A DNA stretch of 64,000 nt from Cyanophora paradoxa (lineage: Eukaryota > Glaucocystophyceae > Cyanophorales > Cyanophoraceae), in NCBI GenBank assembly GCA_004431415.1, contig QPMI01000282.1, forward strand, positions 24,314 through 88,313, written 5' to 3'. Position numbers and translations under genes: made by a program. Below the pieces are notes generated by a model that was not told the DNA's origin, ran no database searches, and saw only the letters and a program-made list of their open reading frames with translations. This document shows positions 33,171 to 44,985 of this stretch, piece by piece. Each line of letters opens with the position of its first letter. The first letter of the stretch is position 1.

Positions 33171-34828
33171 GGGGGCGGTATTAATTAAATATATAGTGAT
33201 CAAGCCTTGAAGGTGGGCTGATCACAATTATACAATCATGATCATGACTCTAGATCTTTAATAAAGGGCCACTGACTTGCCGCGCGCGTCAGTTGGGTCC
33301 GGGGAAGGGCATTTAACCTCGGCGAATCCAAGATCTAGATGCAGAGGGCAGCTGCAGGGACTTATATAATTAAGCTTAAGCTTAAGAAGGCGCGCGCGCG
33401 GTGGCCAGCTGCAGGCGAGCCGCCGGGCCGGCTCCGGCCGAGGCTGGCCATGCCAGGCGAGCTCAGCGGCTGTCCTCGCGATCGAGGCGAGCTGTCCTCT
33501 TAGAGGTAGACCTCATGATCAGGGCCTAGCGAGCTAGCTATAGCTATGTAAGGCGCGGGCCTTGGGAAGGGGGAGGGAACCTTAAGCTTGTCTGGCCATA
33601 TGCATGGACGTGCTCGAGCTCCTGCCAGGCTGCGCATGCCCCGCGGCCGTCGCGCGCGTGAGGCGTGGCGGGTGCACGAGTGCGCATGTGCTGCGGGTGC
33701 ACGTGCGTCCCGGCGTGGCTATATATATAGCTAGGGGCTGGCCTAGGCCTCCGCGCGATCTGGGCGCGGGCGCGGGGACGCTGCTCAAGCTCACGTTCCG
33801 CTCAGAAAGCTGCGCAGCGGGCCAGCTCATGATCATGATCAGCGGCGCCGGCTGCAGCAGGCATGCGCATCGCGCGCGCGCGGGGCTCTGCGTCGCGCGG
33901 CGCGCGCGCCGCGCGGCCGCGGGCGTCGGCTTGTTGCAAGTGGCATAGCCGGCCAAGTGCGGTCGGCTTGCGGCCGGCTTGTGCAATTGCGTCGGGGCGC
34001 GGTTGGCGCGGGTGAAGCGTGCGCGGCTGGCGCGGCTAGCCGCTGAGCCACAGCAAACTGCCGCGCGCGCGAGAGGCGTAACCATTGTTGAGCCGATCGA
34101 GCCGAGCTGCGGCGCCCGGGGAGAAAGCGTGGGGGAGAAAGTGGCCGGGGGAGACCGTAAAAAGACTTTTGCAGGGTAAGTTAACGCACTCTCCAATGTG
34201 ATTGGCTAGCGCGCGCGGCGTCCTCCCACGCGACCGCGTTCGCGCCCGGCCTCGCTCTTGCAGTACGGAATGTCAAACATGATGCGCGCAACGACCTCGA
34301 ACTGGTCTGGCCCGTATATCTGCTCTCTGTGCGTCGCTGGACCCATTTTTGTCCCGGGTGTTGGTGCCTGTTCCTGGATCACCCTTTGGTCGGACGGGAC
34401 CGGGAGACATGGTTTCGGGGTCCCCTGGGGATGCGCTTTCAGGATGTACCGCGCGGCCCCGGTTTTGCGGAGGTCGGGGAAATGGGATTTGGGTTAGGGT
34501 TGGCCAGTGGGCCCAAGGGACAGGGACAGGGGAAGTGTTTTACCCTTCCCCAATCAATGCGCCGACCTTCTCGATTCCCGCGAGGACCTCGGGATCGAAA
34601 CGAAGGCTTTCCCGCGTCAGCAGCGCCCGGTCGCTGAAGGATCGGAGGGCGCGCTCAAATTTGATTCAAATTCAAAAGACGGCGCTGTGAGGCCGCCGGA
34701 TCGGACCTGTGGAGGGCGGGGTCGAAATGGGGATCTCCGGGGGCCGGCGACGCGAATGAGGACCGCAGCTCCTCGATCAGAGGCGGCTGCGGGGGGGCCG
34801 GGGCCAGCTGAGTCGAGCTGGGTCATGA
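33171..34828. other. long region without a convincing gene
   Basis: It is rich in palindromes (CTTAAGCTTAAG near 33371, ATCATGATCA near 33830). A CGCTCTTGCAG acceptor-like site at about 34261 precedes an open stretch to 34637, but the reading frame lacks clear GC3 bias, so I do not call an exon. A GGGTTAGGGTT word at about 34492 resembles telomere repeat but occurs once. Confidence 0.4.
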
Positions 34829-35322
34829 TCAGCTGCAGGTGAAAGAATTCAAGCGTACCGTGTACGATCGCGAGGGGGCTGACTGCTTTGGGGGCGCGGA
34901 GCGGGGTCGCGCGCGCGAGGCCGAAGGGCGCAGGGTAGCTGGGGCGCCGGCGCCGGCGCTGCGGGGCCGCCCGAGAAGCACGCGCGGGAATCGATATTCG
35001 GCCAGAGCGTCGACGTCGGACAGGATGGAGGCGGCCGCCTGGAGGTCCGCCAGGACGCGCTGCTCGTGCGACGCAGCGGCGGCAGCTGCGGCGTTAACGT
35101 CGGTCGCACCCGCGGCCGCGGCGGCCGGCGCGTATGCATCCAGCTCCCCGCCGGCGCCGCCGGCCGCGGGCGCGGGCTCGGGGCTCTCGCTGCACTGAGA
35201 TGCCGAGCGATGGGAAGCGCTGCAGCTGGCCAGGGCGAGGGCCATGAATCCAGATCCTTCTTCGGCCGAGGCTGGGGGCGCTCCCACGTCCGTTATATCT
35301 ATGGCCGCGGCGCCGGCTGACT

Positions 35323-35371
<49 letters not shown>

Positions 35372-35458
35372 TGCGCCGACGTCGGCGGGCGCACCATATG
35401 CATGACCAGCGCCGCCGGCCGCGGCGCCGGCGCCGCTGTCAGTCTGATCCATGCGCAT
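34829..35458 (-). CDS. small Ala-rich hypothetical protein
   Basis: 209 codons from MRMDQTDSGAGAA, with a 15-Ala run encoded by a (GCC)n microsatellite, a Ser/Cys-rich middle (SCSASHRSASQCSESPEP) and an amphipathic helix (RVLADLQAAASILSDVDALA) before a basic tail. The helix and regular codon use suggest a real exon; the tail after EYRFPRVLLGRPR may be intron. No family recognised. It could be the 5' part of a longer gene. Confidence 0.4.
35325..35372. repeat. (CGG)n trinucleotide microsatellite
   Basis: About 15 uninterrupted GGC/GCC triplets, encoding the poly-Ala run of the minus-strand hypothetical protein. Confidence 0.85.
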
Positions 35459-36598
35459 GTTGCTCGCTTCAAGGCTTCACTGCACCGCGCACTGATATCG
35501 ATATATACTGATCGCTTCAGTGCAGCTCAGCGGCTGCGACCGGTCGCCGGCGCGCGCAGCGCACGCGTTCGCGCGCACCAGCTGCTGAGCGCCACGAATC
35601 CCGCGATGCACCAGGCGCGCATGCGCAGCTGCGATTCGAATTCCTGATACTAGTATCGCCTGCAGCATGCGCACGTGCGGGCGTACGTATACGCGGCGCC
35701 GTCGGGAGCTCGAGATCTAGAGCGCCAAAATTAGCGCTCAAGCTGCGGCGCGGCTCAACTGCCACATCATGGGCCTTCATCATCAGCTTCATGGCGCTGC
35801 ATGCGCAGCTAGCGATCGCGATGGCGGACGTCGACTCCGATCAAATTCGAACTCGGAGGTGCGAAAAAAAGGACTCCGGGAATCCGAACCGGGATCTCCG
35901 AGGCGAAAATAATCGCTCGGAGTCGGAGCCATTTCCCTCACCTGATCATGAGCCGCCGGGCCGCGAGGCTGAGCCGCTGAGCCGCCTGAGCGCTCATCGA
36001 GCATGGGCGCTCACTGGCTCATCCCTGAGCGACACCGGCCCGCGGCGCCGGCGGCTACCGGCATGCCGGCTGCGGTCGCTAGCGCTCACTGAGTCAAGCG
36101 CTAGCGCTTATGATCATGATCATGATCAGCCTGGGCTCGGCCGCGGGAAGTCGGGCCCCGGGGGGCCCGGGGACCGGCCGTACCGTGGGTCATGCATATA
36201 TATGATCGCCGGCTCGCGGCCACGGGACGCAGCCTGCAGCTGGCGGCGCCGCGGTGCAGCCGGTGGAGACCGGATCCGGAGCCGCGGGGCCCGGGGGCCG
36301 CGGCGCCGGCCGGGCCCGGCCGGCCGCGCGCGGGGCCGGGGCGCCGGGGGGCCCGCGGCGGCAAGCCTGGCAAGCTGGCAACGTTAGCGCGGTACTGAGT
36401 TATACGTTTATGGTATATGCGCGCGCATGCACATGTATTACTCGCTTAATCCTAAATTAATTTCCATTTCGAATTCGGCCGTCCCCGGTCCCGGCCCGGA
36501 GTCCCCCTAGGCCATATAGGCCTAGGCCTGCTCGAGCTCCCCCCTTCTCGAGCTCCCCAGGTCAATGGTTCCAATCGCGATTTGTCATCGCACTCGCA
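35459..36598. other. intergenic region dense in palindromes
   Basis: No coding signal. A long GATCATGATC array (about 36109-36130), GGCCCCGGGGGGCCC-like and CTAGGCCTAG words. One stretch near 35875-35900 in antisense resembles a tRNA T-arm (GGTTCGGATTCC). Confidence 0.45.
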
Positions 36599-39500
36599 CT
36601 AAGACTTTCCAAAGGCCTGGATGAGGTGGAGGAGAGTGAGCAGATCGCCCCCGGGAGAGGGCCCGGCCGGAGGCGCGGGGGCGGCCGCGGCCGCAGGGTG
36701 CGCGTAGCTATAGACGCTCGCAGCCGGGATCGGAGCTCGATCACGAGGCGGCGGGGCCGCGCCCAGCTGCAGGGGACAGCCGGCAGGGAAGGAAGGCGGG
36801 GCTGGGCAGAAGGCCGGCTCTGGGGCCGCTGCCGGGAAAGCCAGATACGCTGAAGAAGTTGCGGCTGCAGAGGGAGGCTGAGCTGAGAAGTGGGCTGGCT
36901 GCGGCCGCGGGGTGGGGAAGGACGGATCCGGAGATCTAGAGGATGCCCAGGCGGCGGATTCAGCGGGGATCCGGAGGGCGACGTTGGAGAGGGGCGGGTG
37001 GTGGCTCGCGACCGGGGCGGCGGGCCCGGGAAAGGCGCCGCCGAAGATGGGGGCCGGCCATGGACACGCCGACTCGGGCTCGGCGTCGTCGGTCGGTGCG
37101 TATGCGCCGCCGGCGCCGCCATGGCCATACACTGTATCCAGCTTCTGCTTCTTCTCGCCGCCGGTGCGGCCGACGGCCGCGGGCCCGGGCCCCGGCGGGT
37201 CCTGCAGCTGGCCTGCTCGCGATCGGTCATCGGAAAAATTTGCAGTCTGCGTATAGATGTGAAAAAGGCACCTTGCTTGCGCTTTTGCTGTGCCTGATTC
37301 GCCTGTTGCTGCTCCGAGTCGCCCAGCTCGTTGTATCCATGGCCAGTTGCAAGGGTAGCGAGCGCGCTTTGGAGCATCGCGCCAACCCCCAGTGCTTTCG
37401 ACAGCGCATGTAAGCTCATCTGCATCGAGAATAGCAAGGATCGGCGTGCAGACTTCGCCAGCGCGCCAGCGAGAGCACTCGACATCGATCGCGACGCACC
37501 TCAGGAGCTGCTGGCGCCACGCGCCGAAAAACTGCCGTGAGGGTGCTCTGATCGGCAGGCACGCCCGCCACGGCCTGCCGCGCCCGGAACAGCGTAAATT
37601 GCGAGGTTGCAATTGGCAGTCGCACAGCAATTTCGCACCGAATGCCACCAAGAGAAGCATTTGAGAATACGCGAGTGAACGGCGTAAACACGGTTCTTGT
37701 CAGGAACCGCAGCGAGAAATCCACTGCGCTGCGAAGCTTCGACGACTATTCGCGTGGCGGCTTGCAGGGTGCTCTGCAGCCGCAAACAGCGTCAGCTTTG
37801 CGCCGACTATGCACATCTAGATCTAGCATCGATGTGTCGCACCTGGAGCTCCTGCGCTGAGGTAGGCGCGCGGGGCATCTCCTGCGCCAGTGTCTGGCCC
37901 CATTCCGATATTTCCTCCTCGGAAGGACTGAAGTACTTCCGAACGAAATCCGAGTCGGGAGGCTGCGACTGCCGCCCACGGCGCCCTCGTAAACATCTTA
38001 CAAGGAGAGCATCGAAAGAAAGAATGAAAGAATGTCGTTTATGACGCACGCGTTTGGTCAGAGGCGGGGCGCCGGTTGGAGGCGGGGCGCCGGATGGGAG
38101 GCACGAATTCGAATTCGGCAGCGGAGCGCCGGTTGCGATTTTCGTTCCAGCGTCATGATCAAGGTAGGGAACGCAGTGTACGCCGAATTCGGCCATGATT
38201 TCCGCATTCACGCACTGCGCAAGCAGGACGATTCAAGCCACAAAAGCTAAGAAATTAAAGTCGCATCATGCACGGATCTAGAAAGCTCTTCGATCGCGAT
38301 TCCATTGCAGCCAGTTGCGGACCTGTTTGCCAGTAAGCCGCTTATAGACATCGGCGAGCGTGCTGCTCGGCCCATCCATCCCGCTGACGCGCTGTCCATG
38401 GCAGCCAAACAGCATGCACAGTTAGAGGCCGTGTCTGGTATTCGAAAAATAGGACGGTTTCACCTCGTGCCAGCGCATGAAACAACCGGCAATCCAACCG
38501 CGAATCTGCGCCTTGCGTGGCCACGGAACCCCGGAGACTGCGTTGTCCCTCTGCACGCGCCGCGACACCGCCCGCGACGCAGCTCGCACGGCCGCCTGCG
38601 CGCGCGTGCGCATGCGGATCACGGGCTAGACAAAGGAAGCCCCGGCCCGAGGACGGGTCTACAGTTCGAGCCAGGCGGACCGCGAGGTCGCCCACGTTCT
38701 GAGGGGGCCCTAGGCCCCCGAGCTCCCGCAAGACATCTTCCACCTCGTCGCGATCGTCGCCGCCTGCACCGGGCTCGGGACCGGTACGCGCCCGCCCGCG
38801 CCGCGCCTGGCCAGAGGGTGCCGATCCGGAGGGTTCAGGTGCGGGCGGCGCGGCCGCGGGAAGCGTCGACGCCGCGAGGCCCTCGACTGCCTTCGCGAAA
38901 ATATCGTCGGCGCCGAAGTCGCGCAGGAGATCCGTGTATGGGACCTGCGAATATAATCAGAGAGCCGAGCTCGATGGAACACAGAGCGGGCACGCGAACC
39001 CCCCGCCCCGTCAGCTGGCGGTACACGGCACCCAGCCGGCTGCCATCCCCGACCACGCCAGACGTGTTCTGAAAATACAGTGAACGTGAGAAAAACTAAC
39101 GGAAGTGGCGAGCTCTGCGCGCCCGCGTCGGACCTGGTGCCAGCGATGGAAGCACGCGAGGGCCGAGTTGCGCAGGTTCGAGATGCGATGCTTGGCCGTA
39201 ATCTTCGCGAGAAGTCCCTCCCGCACTGCTCGTTCCGACACCAGCCGCGCCGCCGCCCGCATGGCCTCCTGCTAAAGGTGTCAGACAAGGATACTCAAAG
39301 AAAAGGAGATTCTTATGAAAGGCAGACCCCGAGTTCCAGGACAGTCTGCGGGGCGCGCGGCATTTCATTCAGAAGCTGGATCCAGTCTCGCCCGCGCATG
39401 TCACTGTTCTGCTGCTTCTGGTTCGAGCTTGATGGCGCTGCAGCGGCGGCAGAAGCGGCGTAAGTGGCGGAGGGGGCGGCGTCTCTGCGTTCGAGCTCGC

Positions 39501-41768
39501 CCACTGTTACGCCGGAGAGCGCGTCGCCCTGCAATCCGCGGCTGGCCGTTTTGCTGCCCAGCAGTCCGGCGGCGGCACGATGGCCACCGGTACCGGCCTC
39601 CGAGCCGAAAATCTGCTGCCCGAGCTGGCTATCAGAATCGTTCGTCTGGATGATGGTGCACGTGGCTCCTTCCGTGTTCGCTGCGATAACCGTGTTCGAC
39701 TGGGTGGTGGCGGCGGTAGATTGTTCCGCCTCCATGCCTGACCGATCGCGGCCCGCAGCCGTGTTTCTATCCGCTCGCGATCGGTTGTACTGCAGCAAGT
39801 GATCGAGTGCGGCCACGACGCCGAGCTCCTGCGATCGCGACGAGTCACCGAGCGGAAAACGAGACCAAGAATGAAGGGCCAGCTGACCGGGCGGCTCCCC
39901 GGGAACGTGCGGTAGAGCGCCAGAAATCGGCCGCCTCCGGATGCACCGGCAGGAGCAGAATCCGGTGCAGGGTTCGAATTCGAAGGGCTGACTCGCGCCA
40001 GCCAAGCATCCAGCTCCCGCAGTACTGCATTCGCATTTGCGTTGACCTGGAGCGGACATGCCTCGGAATGTTTTAATCACGAGATGGCAATGAGAATAAC
40101 AAAGCACTTTGATTTCTTTTAGGAGATTTCGAATGCCCTGCGCTGCACTCTGCAGCTCCTGCATGCTTGTCGGAGGGGAATTGTTCGACCCATTCGGGTT
40201 TCCAACGAGACAAGTGCCATCGGAGGGCAGCACAACGCCGGTGACGCCGAGGGTCGATCCCTCCAAATACGCGTACGGCGCCAGAAGCCATTTCAGCGCG
40301 CAATTAAAGCTAGTAGCCTTCTCTGGCTGTTAAGGATTTAGCTCGCATAATCAATTGAAGAGAACGAGAAAAGCAAAGCGACCTTTTGTTTTGAGAGGTT
40401 TCGAAGAACATCCTGCAGGCGAAGCCCGTCATTGCTCTGGCGCCGGCTGCTATTGTTCGTGCGACTCTGACACGGCTTCAAGATCAGGGGCGCGCGGGCA
40501 CTTCGGGAACACGCGCACGCGCAAAGCAGCAGCGCACCCGATACCAAGCGACGAACCGGCTCTGCAGGGTCCCCTTGTCGACGGCGGCCCGCTCATTCTT
40601 CGCCCCCGATCGGCTGGTTTTCGCGGTAGCCAGGCTGATTCTCACGATGGCCAGCAACGCGCAGCGCAGATCCCGAACGTTCTTAGGCGCGCTCCGCAGC
40701 TCGGGGCAGCCCTAGAGCCGGCGTTAATCATGATGGTACGTCGGGCGCACAAGCTATAGTTAGCGAGAGGTACGATCTTACATCGGCCCAAGCCAGGTGA
40801 TCGAGCTTCTGCTGACCCGCGGCCGCCTTGGATGTCGACCGCGACTCGTTTACCGGCGCCGCCTCTAGCCCTCGCCTGGCAGGGTCGGCTGGCGGCCCGG
40901 GAGCCCCCCGCGCAGCAATCGCGTCTGAGGGTATGGATCCGGAGGAACTCGGCAGGCTAAGGGAGGAATGATGCGGCTGCAGCTGGTTGCTGTGAGATGA
41001 AGAGGCGGGCGGATGTGGCAAGACGGCGGAGCCGGGCCGGGCCGGAACAGGTTGGGACTGAGTGTGGTGGGACTGGGACGAGGCGCCAGGGGGTGGAGAG
41101 GGGCGCGGCGGATAGCAGGATCCGGAGGGCCCGGGAGGCTTGGGCTGGTAATGAAGAGGCGTGGAGGACGGAGGTGACGTCGGCGTCGGCGGCAGAGTTG
41201 ACGAGGTTGAGGGCTGAAGGGGCAGAGGCGCGTGGCGGGCCTGAGCCAGCGGGCCGGAGGCTGGAAGGAGCTGTACGAGGTGTCCGGATCCGCCCGAGTC
41301 CGCCAGCGGCCGCGCGAGTCCTCCGAGCAGGCGCAGGACTATCTGCGGGGCGAGTCAAGAGTGCCGCGAAGGAAGGATGGGTGGGCTCGCCTCTCGCCCG
41401 GAGCCGCTGGTGGGGTACGCCATTGGCTGCGGTGATTAAAAGTGTGTGAGAGCACGAAAAGAGAGGGGGGGGGGGCGGGGCCGAGGGGGAGAAGCAGCAG
41501 ATAGAGCGCAGATTCTAAGCAGTGGGGTCGGGAAGTGCGGGAGAGGGAGAGGGACCCAGACACGGAAGTGCTGGGGCCAGGGGCGGGTGGGAAGGTGGAA
41601 GGGAATACACGAAGCGGTCGGAGTGGGGCTAGGGGTAAGGGGAGACCGGAAAGGGGCGAAAGGGGGGGGGAAGGGGGGAGGTGGAGTGGGAGGGGGGAAC
41701 GTGGCGGCGTAGAGGCCGGGCTAGACAGGAAGCCAAGAAGCGGAATGGCTGAGGCGCTGGGTTGGGGG

Positions 41769-41802
<34 letters not shown>

Positions 41803-42545
41803 GGGGGGAGGGGAGGGCGGGTGGCACCTCCATTTTTGAGAGGACGGCATGGATCGAGTGCTCGGCATCGCTCGATGACGGCGCGGCGCGCAGAACGGCC
41901 TGCGATCAGTGAGCGGGAATTCGAAGTGCAGAGGATTGAGATCTAGAAGCGCCCGGCTCGCACCCTGTGCCAGTTGGCGAACTGCTGCAGAAGAAACGCG
42001 GGATCCACACGGCCTTCGGGGCTCGCGATGCGCCGCGCGATGAAGAGCAGAACTGAAGCGACGTCGTCCACGCAGCGGGGAGGCGCGCGCACGGCCGCCG
42101 GTGGCTCTTCCGCTTGCAGCGCTGCAGCTGCAGCCGCAGACGATTTCGTTGCAGAAGCCTGCGAAGCGCTGCCTCCGGAGGGCGTCGATGCCGCGCCGTG
42201 CGCGCCGCCCGCGACCGCGGGCGCCGGCGAAGCTGCAGCTGTGAAATTCAAACCCAATCGACATGCCGGGCTGACTGAAGCTGCCTGAGCAGCATCACCG
42301 ATCTGCTGATGGCCACGCTCGCGTAGCTCGTTTGCAATTGGAGCGGCCGCGGCCGCGGCCGAGAACGCTAACGCTTCCGCCTCGGCGAAGAGCGCGTCTT
42401 CGTCGGAGATGAGATGCGCTGGTGCTGCGTTCTCTACTTTCCAGTCGTGCTCCTCGCAGGCCTCTGATGCATCCGCTTCTTCATCTCCTTCGTCGTCGCG
42501 GATCGGCGAACCGATCGGCGAGATGTAGCCTGCGCGGAGGCGCAT
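36599..42545 (-). CDS. multi-exon protein built from W-ending helical repeats
   Basis: Exon 1 (41964-42545) starts MRLRAGYISPIGSPIRDDEG and ends LLQQFANWHR at a donor. Later exons also end on an aromatic motif exactly at the donor: 40538-40711 ends SRFVAWYR, 39134-39268 ends LACFHRWHQ, 38464-38595 ends AGCFMRWHE, 37639-37773 ends KCFSWWHS. The last three are 45, 44 and 45 codons and align throughout. After each comes a short exon with LxAVYRxLTG-like sequence (SRLGAVYRQLTG, STLADVYKRLTG, STLTAVFRRVAP). Before two of them an exon ends with EMPRAP motifs (LLNEMPRAPQTVLELG, LAQEMPRAPTSAQELQ). The Pro-rich C-terminus ends LLTLLHLIQAFGKS-stop. The F..W spacing recalls Sfi1/centrin-binding repeats, but that is only a resemblance. 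All in phase 0 where checked. Two adjacent genes cannot be excluded. Confidence 0.6.
37639..37773 (-). repeat. W-repeat exon C (45 codons)
   Basis: Starts STLQAATRIVVEASQR and ends RILKCFSWWHS at a GTGCG donor. Aligns end to end with exons at 38464-38595 and 39134-39268. Confidence 0.6.
38464..38595 (-). repeat. W-repeat exon B (44 codons)
   Basis: Starts AAVRAASRAVSRRVQRD after a CGCGCAG acceptor and ends IAGCFMRWHE at a GTGAAA donor. Confidence 0.6.
39134..39268 (-). repeat. W-repeat exon A (45 codons)
   Basis: Starts EAMRAAARLVSERAVRE after a TTTAGCAG acceptor and ends ALACFHRWHQ at a GTCCGA donor. Confidence 0.65.
41771..41802. repeat. poly-G tract
   Basis: About 30 consecutive G residues within a purine-rich block (41450-41825) that lies in a large intron of the minus-strand W-repeat gene. 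On the transcript it would read as a long C/pyrimidine run. Confidence 0.85.
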
Positions 42546-43195
42546 CAGCGAGCGCTCGCATCAGCGAGGCGCATCATCGAGCGCACCGTCGGCGCTCGCC
42601 AGGTTGCGAGAACGTCGAAGAAACAGTGCGCCAGGCCGGGTACGCGATTTTACGTACGCTGCTGCTGCGCATGCGCATGCCGAGTTCGAATTGCAATTAA
42701 GCGCATGCGCATGCAACGCTAGCTAAATTGTTCTTTCGACGCAGCCGGATCTGGAGAGCGCGCGCGCGCACGCCTCAAATGTGCGCATGCAAGCTAGCGC
42801 TAGCCTCAAGCCTCAAGGCCTCAAGCTTTGATTTAGGGGTCTAGGCCTCTAGTGACAGCCCCTGCGGCTGCACGGGCAGCTGCCCCTAACCTGCACCGCC
42901 GGCCGCGGCGCCGCCTCCAGATCTTCGAATCGCAAAAACAGGTGAAAATCGATATCGAAGTCGACACGCGTACAAAAAGGCTGCCAAAACTGATAAGCTG
43001 TTGAGGGAAAAAGCGCATGGGATGTGGTTCGAAACAGCTGCTATACAAGTCTCGCACAGGGGAAAAAGGCGCCGCCCCAAACGGTACAGATGGGCGAAAA
43101 GGGGGAAACTGAGCTCAAGCGGGGGTGCCGTCCCGGCCCCCCCCAAAAAGCGAAAAAGACCAGCCAAAAAATCCAGGCTCTCCGACGGAGGCTAG
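42546..43195. other. intergenic region
   Basis: Upstream of the W-repeat gene and downstream of the SGNH gene. GCGCATGCGCATGC repeats (about 42668-42715) and TCAAGCCTCAAGG repeats (42805-42827). No gene seen. Confidence 0.45.
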
Positions 43196-43262
43196 CTAGG
43201 GGGAGGCGCGATTGGAGCCGGAGCGGCGGAGGGAGGGCGAGTGTGCGAGGTTCATTGGGGGG

Positions 43263-43297
<35 letters not shown>

Positions 43298-44985
43298 ACC
43301 GCCCTTGGGCGAGGCCGGCAAGTTGGACCCCGGGGACGCCTCCCCACCCGCCGCCGCCGCCCCGGCTGCTGTCGGAGACGCCATCCCCTCCGGGGGCGGC
43401 GAGCCCTTCCCGTGGAGCGGGCCCGGGTACAGCTTCCGGATGGCGGCGTACAGGATCTCGCCGAACCGGTCGTGCCCTGCCGCCTCGGATCGGATGGGGT
43501 ACATAGAGACGGGGGGGGGGTACGCGGACCGAGGGCGGAGAGGTGGACGCCGTCGTCGGCCCACAGCTCGCGGCGGTCCTTCGCGGAGAGCTCGCTGTAC
43601 GCCATCTGAGGGGCGCGGGTTCGAATCCGGGCGGGGACTCGTTCTTTCTCGGGAGTGGAGGGGGGTACGGGCCTCCTTTCCGATATCGGCGAGGCCCGTC
43701 TCGCGGCAGGAGAGGGCGTAGGAGCGGAGGTACTCGTTCAGCTGCGCACGAAGGTTCCGGCAGAGATCGAAGTCGATCCCGGGCGGCTCCTGTACCCCCC
43801 CCGCCGCCTTGAGACCCGGGGCGAGGTGGTGGCGGTGCACGTGGGAAAGGGGTACGCACAGCGCGTCCCTGGGGCAGCGTGACGACGACGGTGCGGCAGC
43901 CGTGCTCCTTGGAGGCCACTGCGGGGCGAGCGCGCTCTCAGAGGGGGGAAGGAGGGAGGGAGGGCTATGGGGCGGGCGGCGGCGGAGCGGACGGTGCATG
44001 GTGCACAGCGCGTTCGAGAGGTCCGCCATCGGCATCTCGCGTACCCCGAAGCCGGCCTGCCCGCCCGCGGCGTCGGCTGGCCGGGCGCGACCGCGCGGAA
44101 CGGAGGGCGGACCTGCGCCTTCTTGGCCAGGTCGACCTCGCCGGCGCAGATCACCACCACCTCGTACGGCGCCCCCTGCGGCGCGTTTGAGCCTTGAAGG
44201 GCCAAGGCGGAGGGGCCGGGCGAGGGCTGGAGAGCGGGGCGCGCCGTCGGGCGGGGCATGGTGGTCCCTTCCAGCAGCCGCTTGAGCCGCGCGGCCATCA
44301 TGTCTGCGGGCGCACGTCGCGCCGAATCCGGCGACGCCGACCGCGGGCGGCACCTGTGCTCTCGTTCGCCGCCGCCCGCAGCTCCACAGAGATCTAATCG
44401 CAAGAACAGCCGTCAAGGGGCGCGCCTGGTCGGGCGGCGAGTCGAGGGCGCTCGGTGAACTCACGTGATCCGACCCGAAGGCTCGCTCCAAATGCTCCTG
44501 CAGCTTGATCGCCGCGCTGTGATTTCTCTTCACTGGAGGGTTGACACCTGCGCGGATCGAAACCTCCGGCGGTCAGCGGGAGGTGGGGATGCGGAGGCGC
44601 GAGAGGCCAGCAAATCTCCTTCCAGACCGTGGGGATCGCTCTAGACCGCGCCCCGCGAGCAACGCACGAAACCCTTCAGGATAGCTCCTCGAACCCCGCG
44701 GCTCGACCCGACGACCCCCAGCGCGACTGCCGATCTAGGCACATACAGTCTTCGCGCACCTGCCATGACCGTCGCCCCGAACAGCAGGACCCTGAGCCTG
44801 TTCTTCTTGGGCGACGCTTTGCTTGAGCCCGCGGGGCTGATCGGGCTGCTGGAGCTCCGCGTCGCCTCCAACGACGTGTCGACCGATATCCTCACCCGCG
44901 GCGGGCTCTTGCTGGCCCGCCGGAGGCTCTTGGGACTGTGCTGGGTCATCTGGGCAACTTCGCTGGGCGAGCCGTCGAGGCCCAT
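43196..44985 (-). CDS. SGNH/GDSL-hydrolase-fold protein with altered nucleophile motif
   Basis: SGNH enzymes are esterases or lipases with Ser, Gly, Asn and His in conserved blocks. Here Met at 44983-44985 starts MGLDGSPSEVAQMTQHSPKS. A Ser-rich leader leads to block I, RLRVLLFGATVMAG, where the usual GDSL reads GATV. The chain continues VNPPVKRNHSAAIKLQEHLE, MMAARLKRLLEGTTMP, YEVVVICAGEVDLAKKAQ (block III, no clear GxND), MADLSNALCTMHRPL, HGCRTVVVTLPQG, RNLRAQLNEYLRSYAL, and block V LWADDGVHLSALG-HDRFGEI with the DxxH pair intact. A Gly/Ala-rich tail ends RRSGSNRASP-stop. Exon joins at block I (phase 1, GTGCGC donor) and block V (GTCCGC donor) keep frame. A (GGC)n run at about 43264-43296 encodes poly-Ala. 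Loss of the catalytic Ser suggests altered or lost hydrolase activity. Confidence 0.75.

Noticed and set aside
33600-34196. Minus-strand 204-codon open frame and plus-strand counterparts
   Set aside because: No GC3 bias, many Cys/Arg/His residues from CATGC and GCGC palindromes, no plausible splice context.
34488-34500. Telomere-like GGGTTAGGGTT word
   Set aside because: A single occurrence of under two units in the interior of the window; no array.
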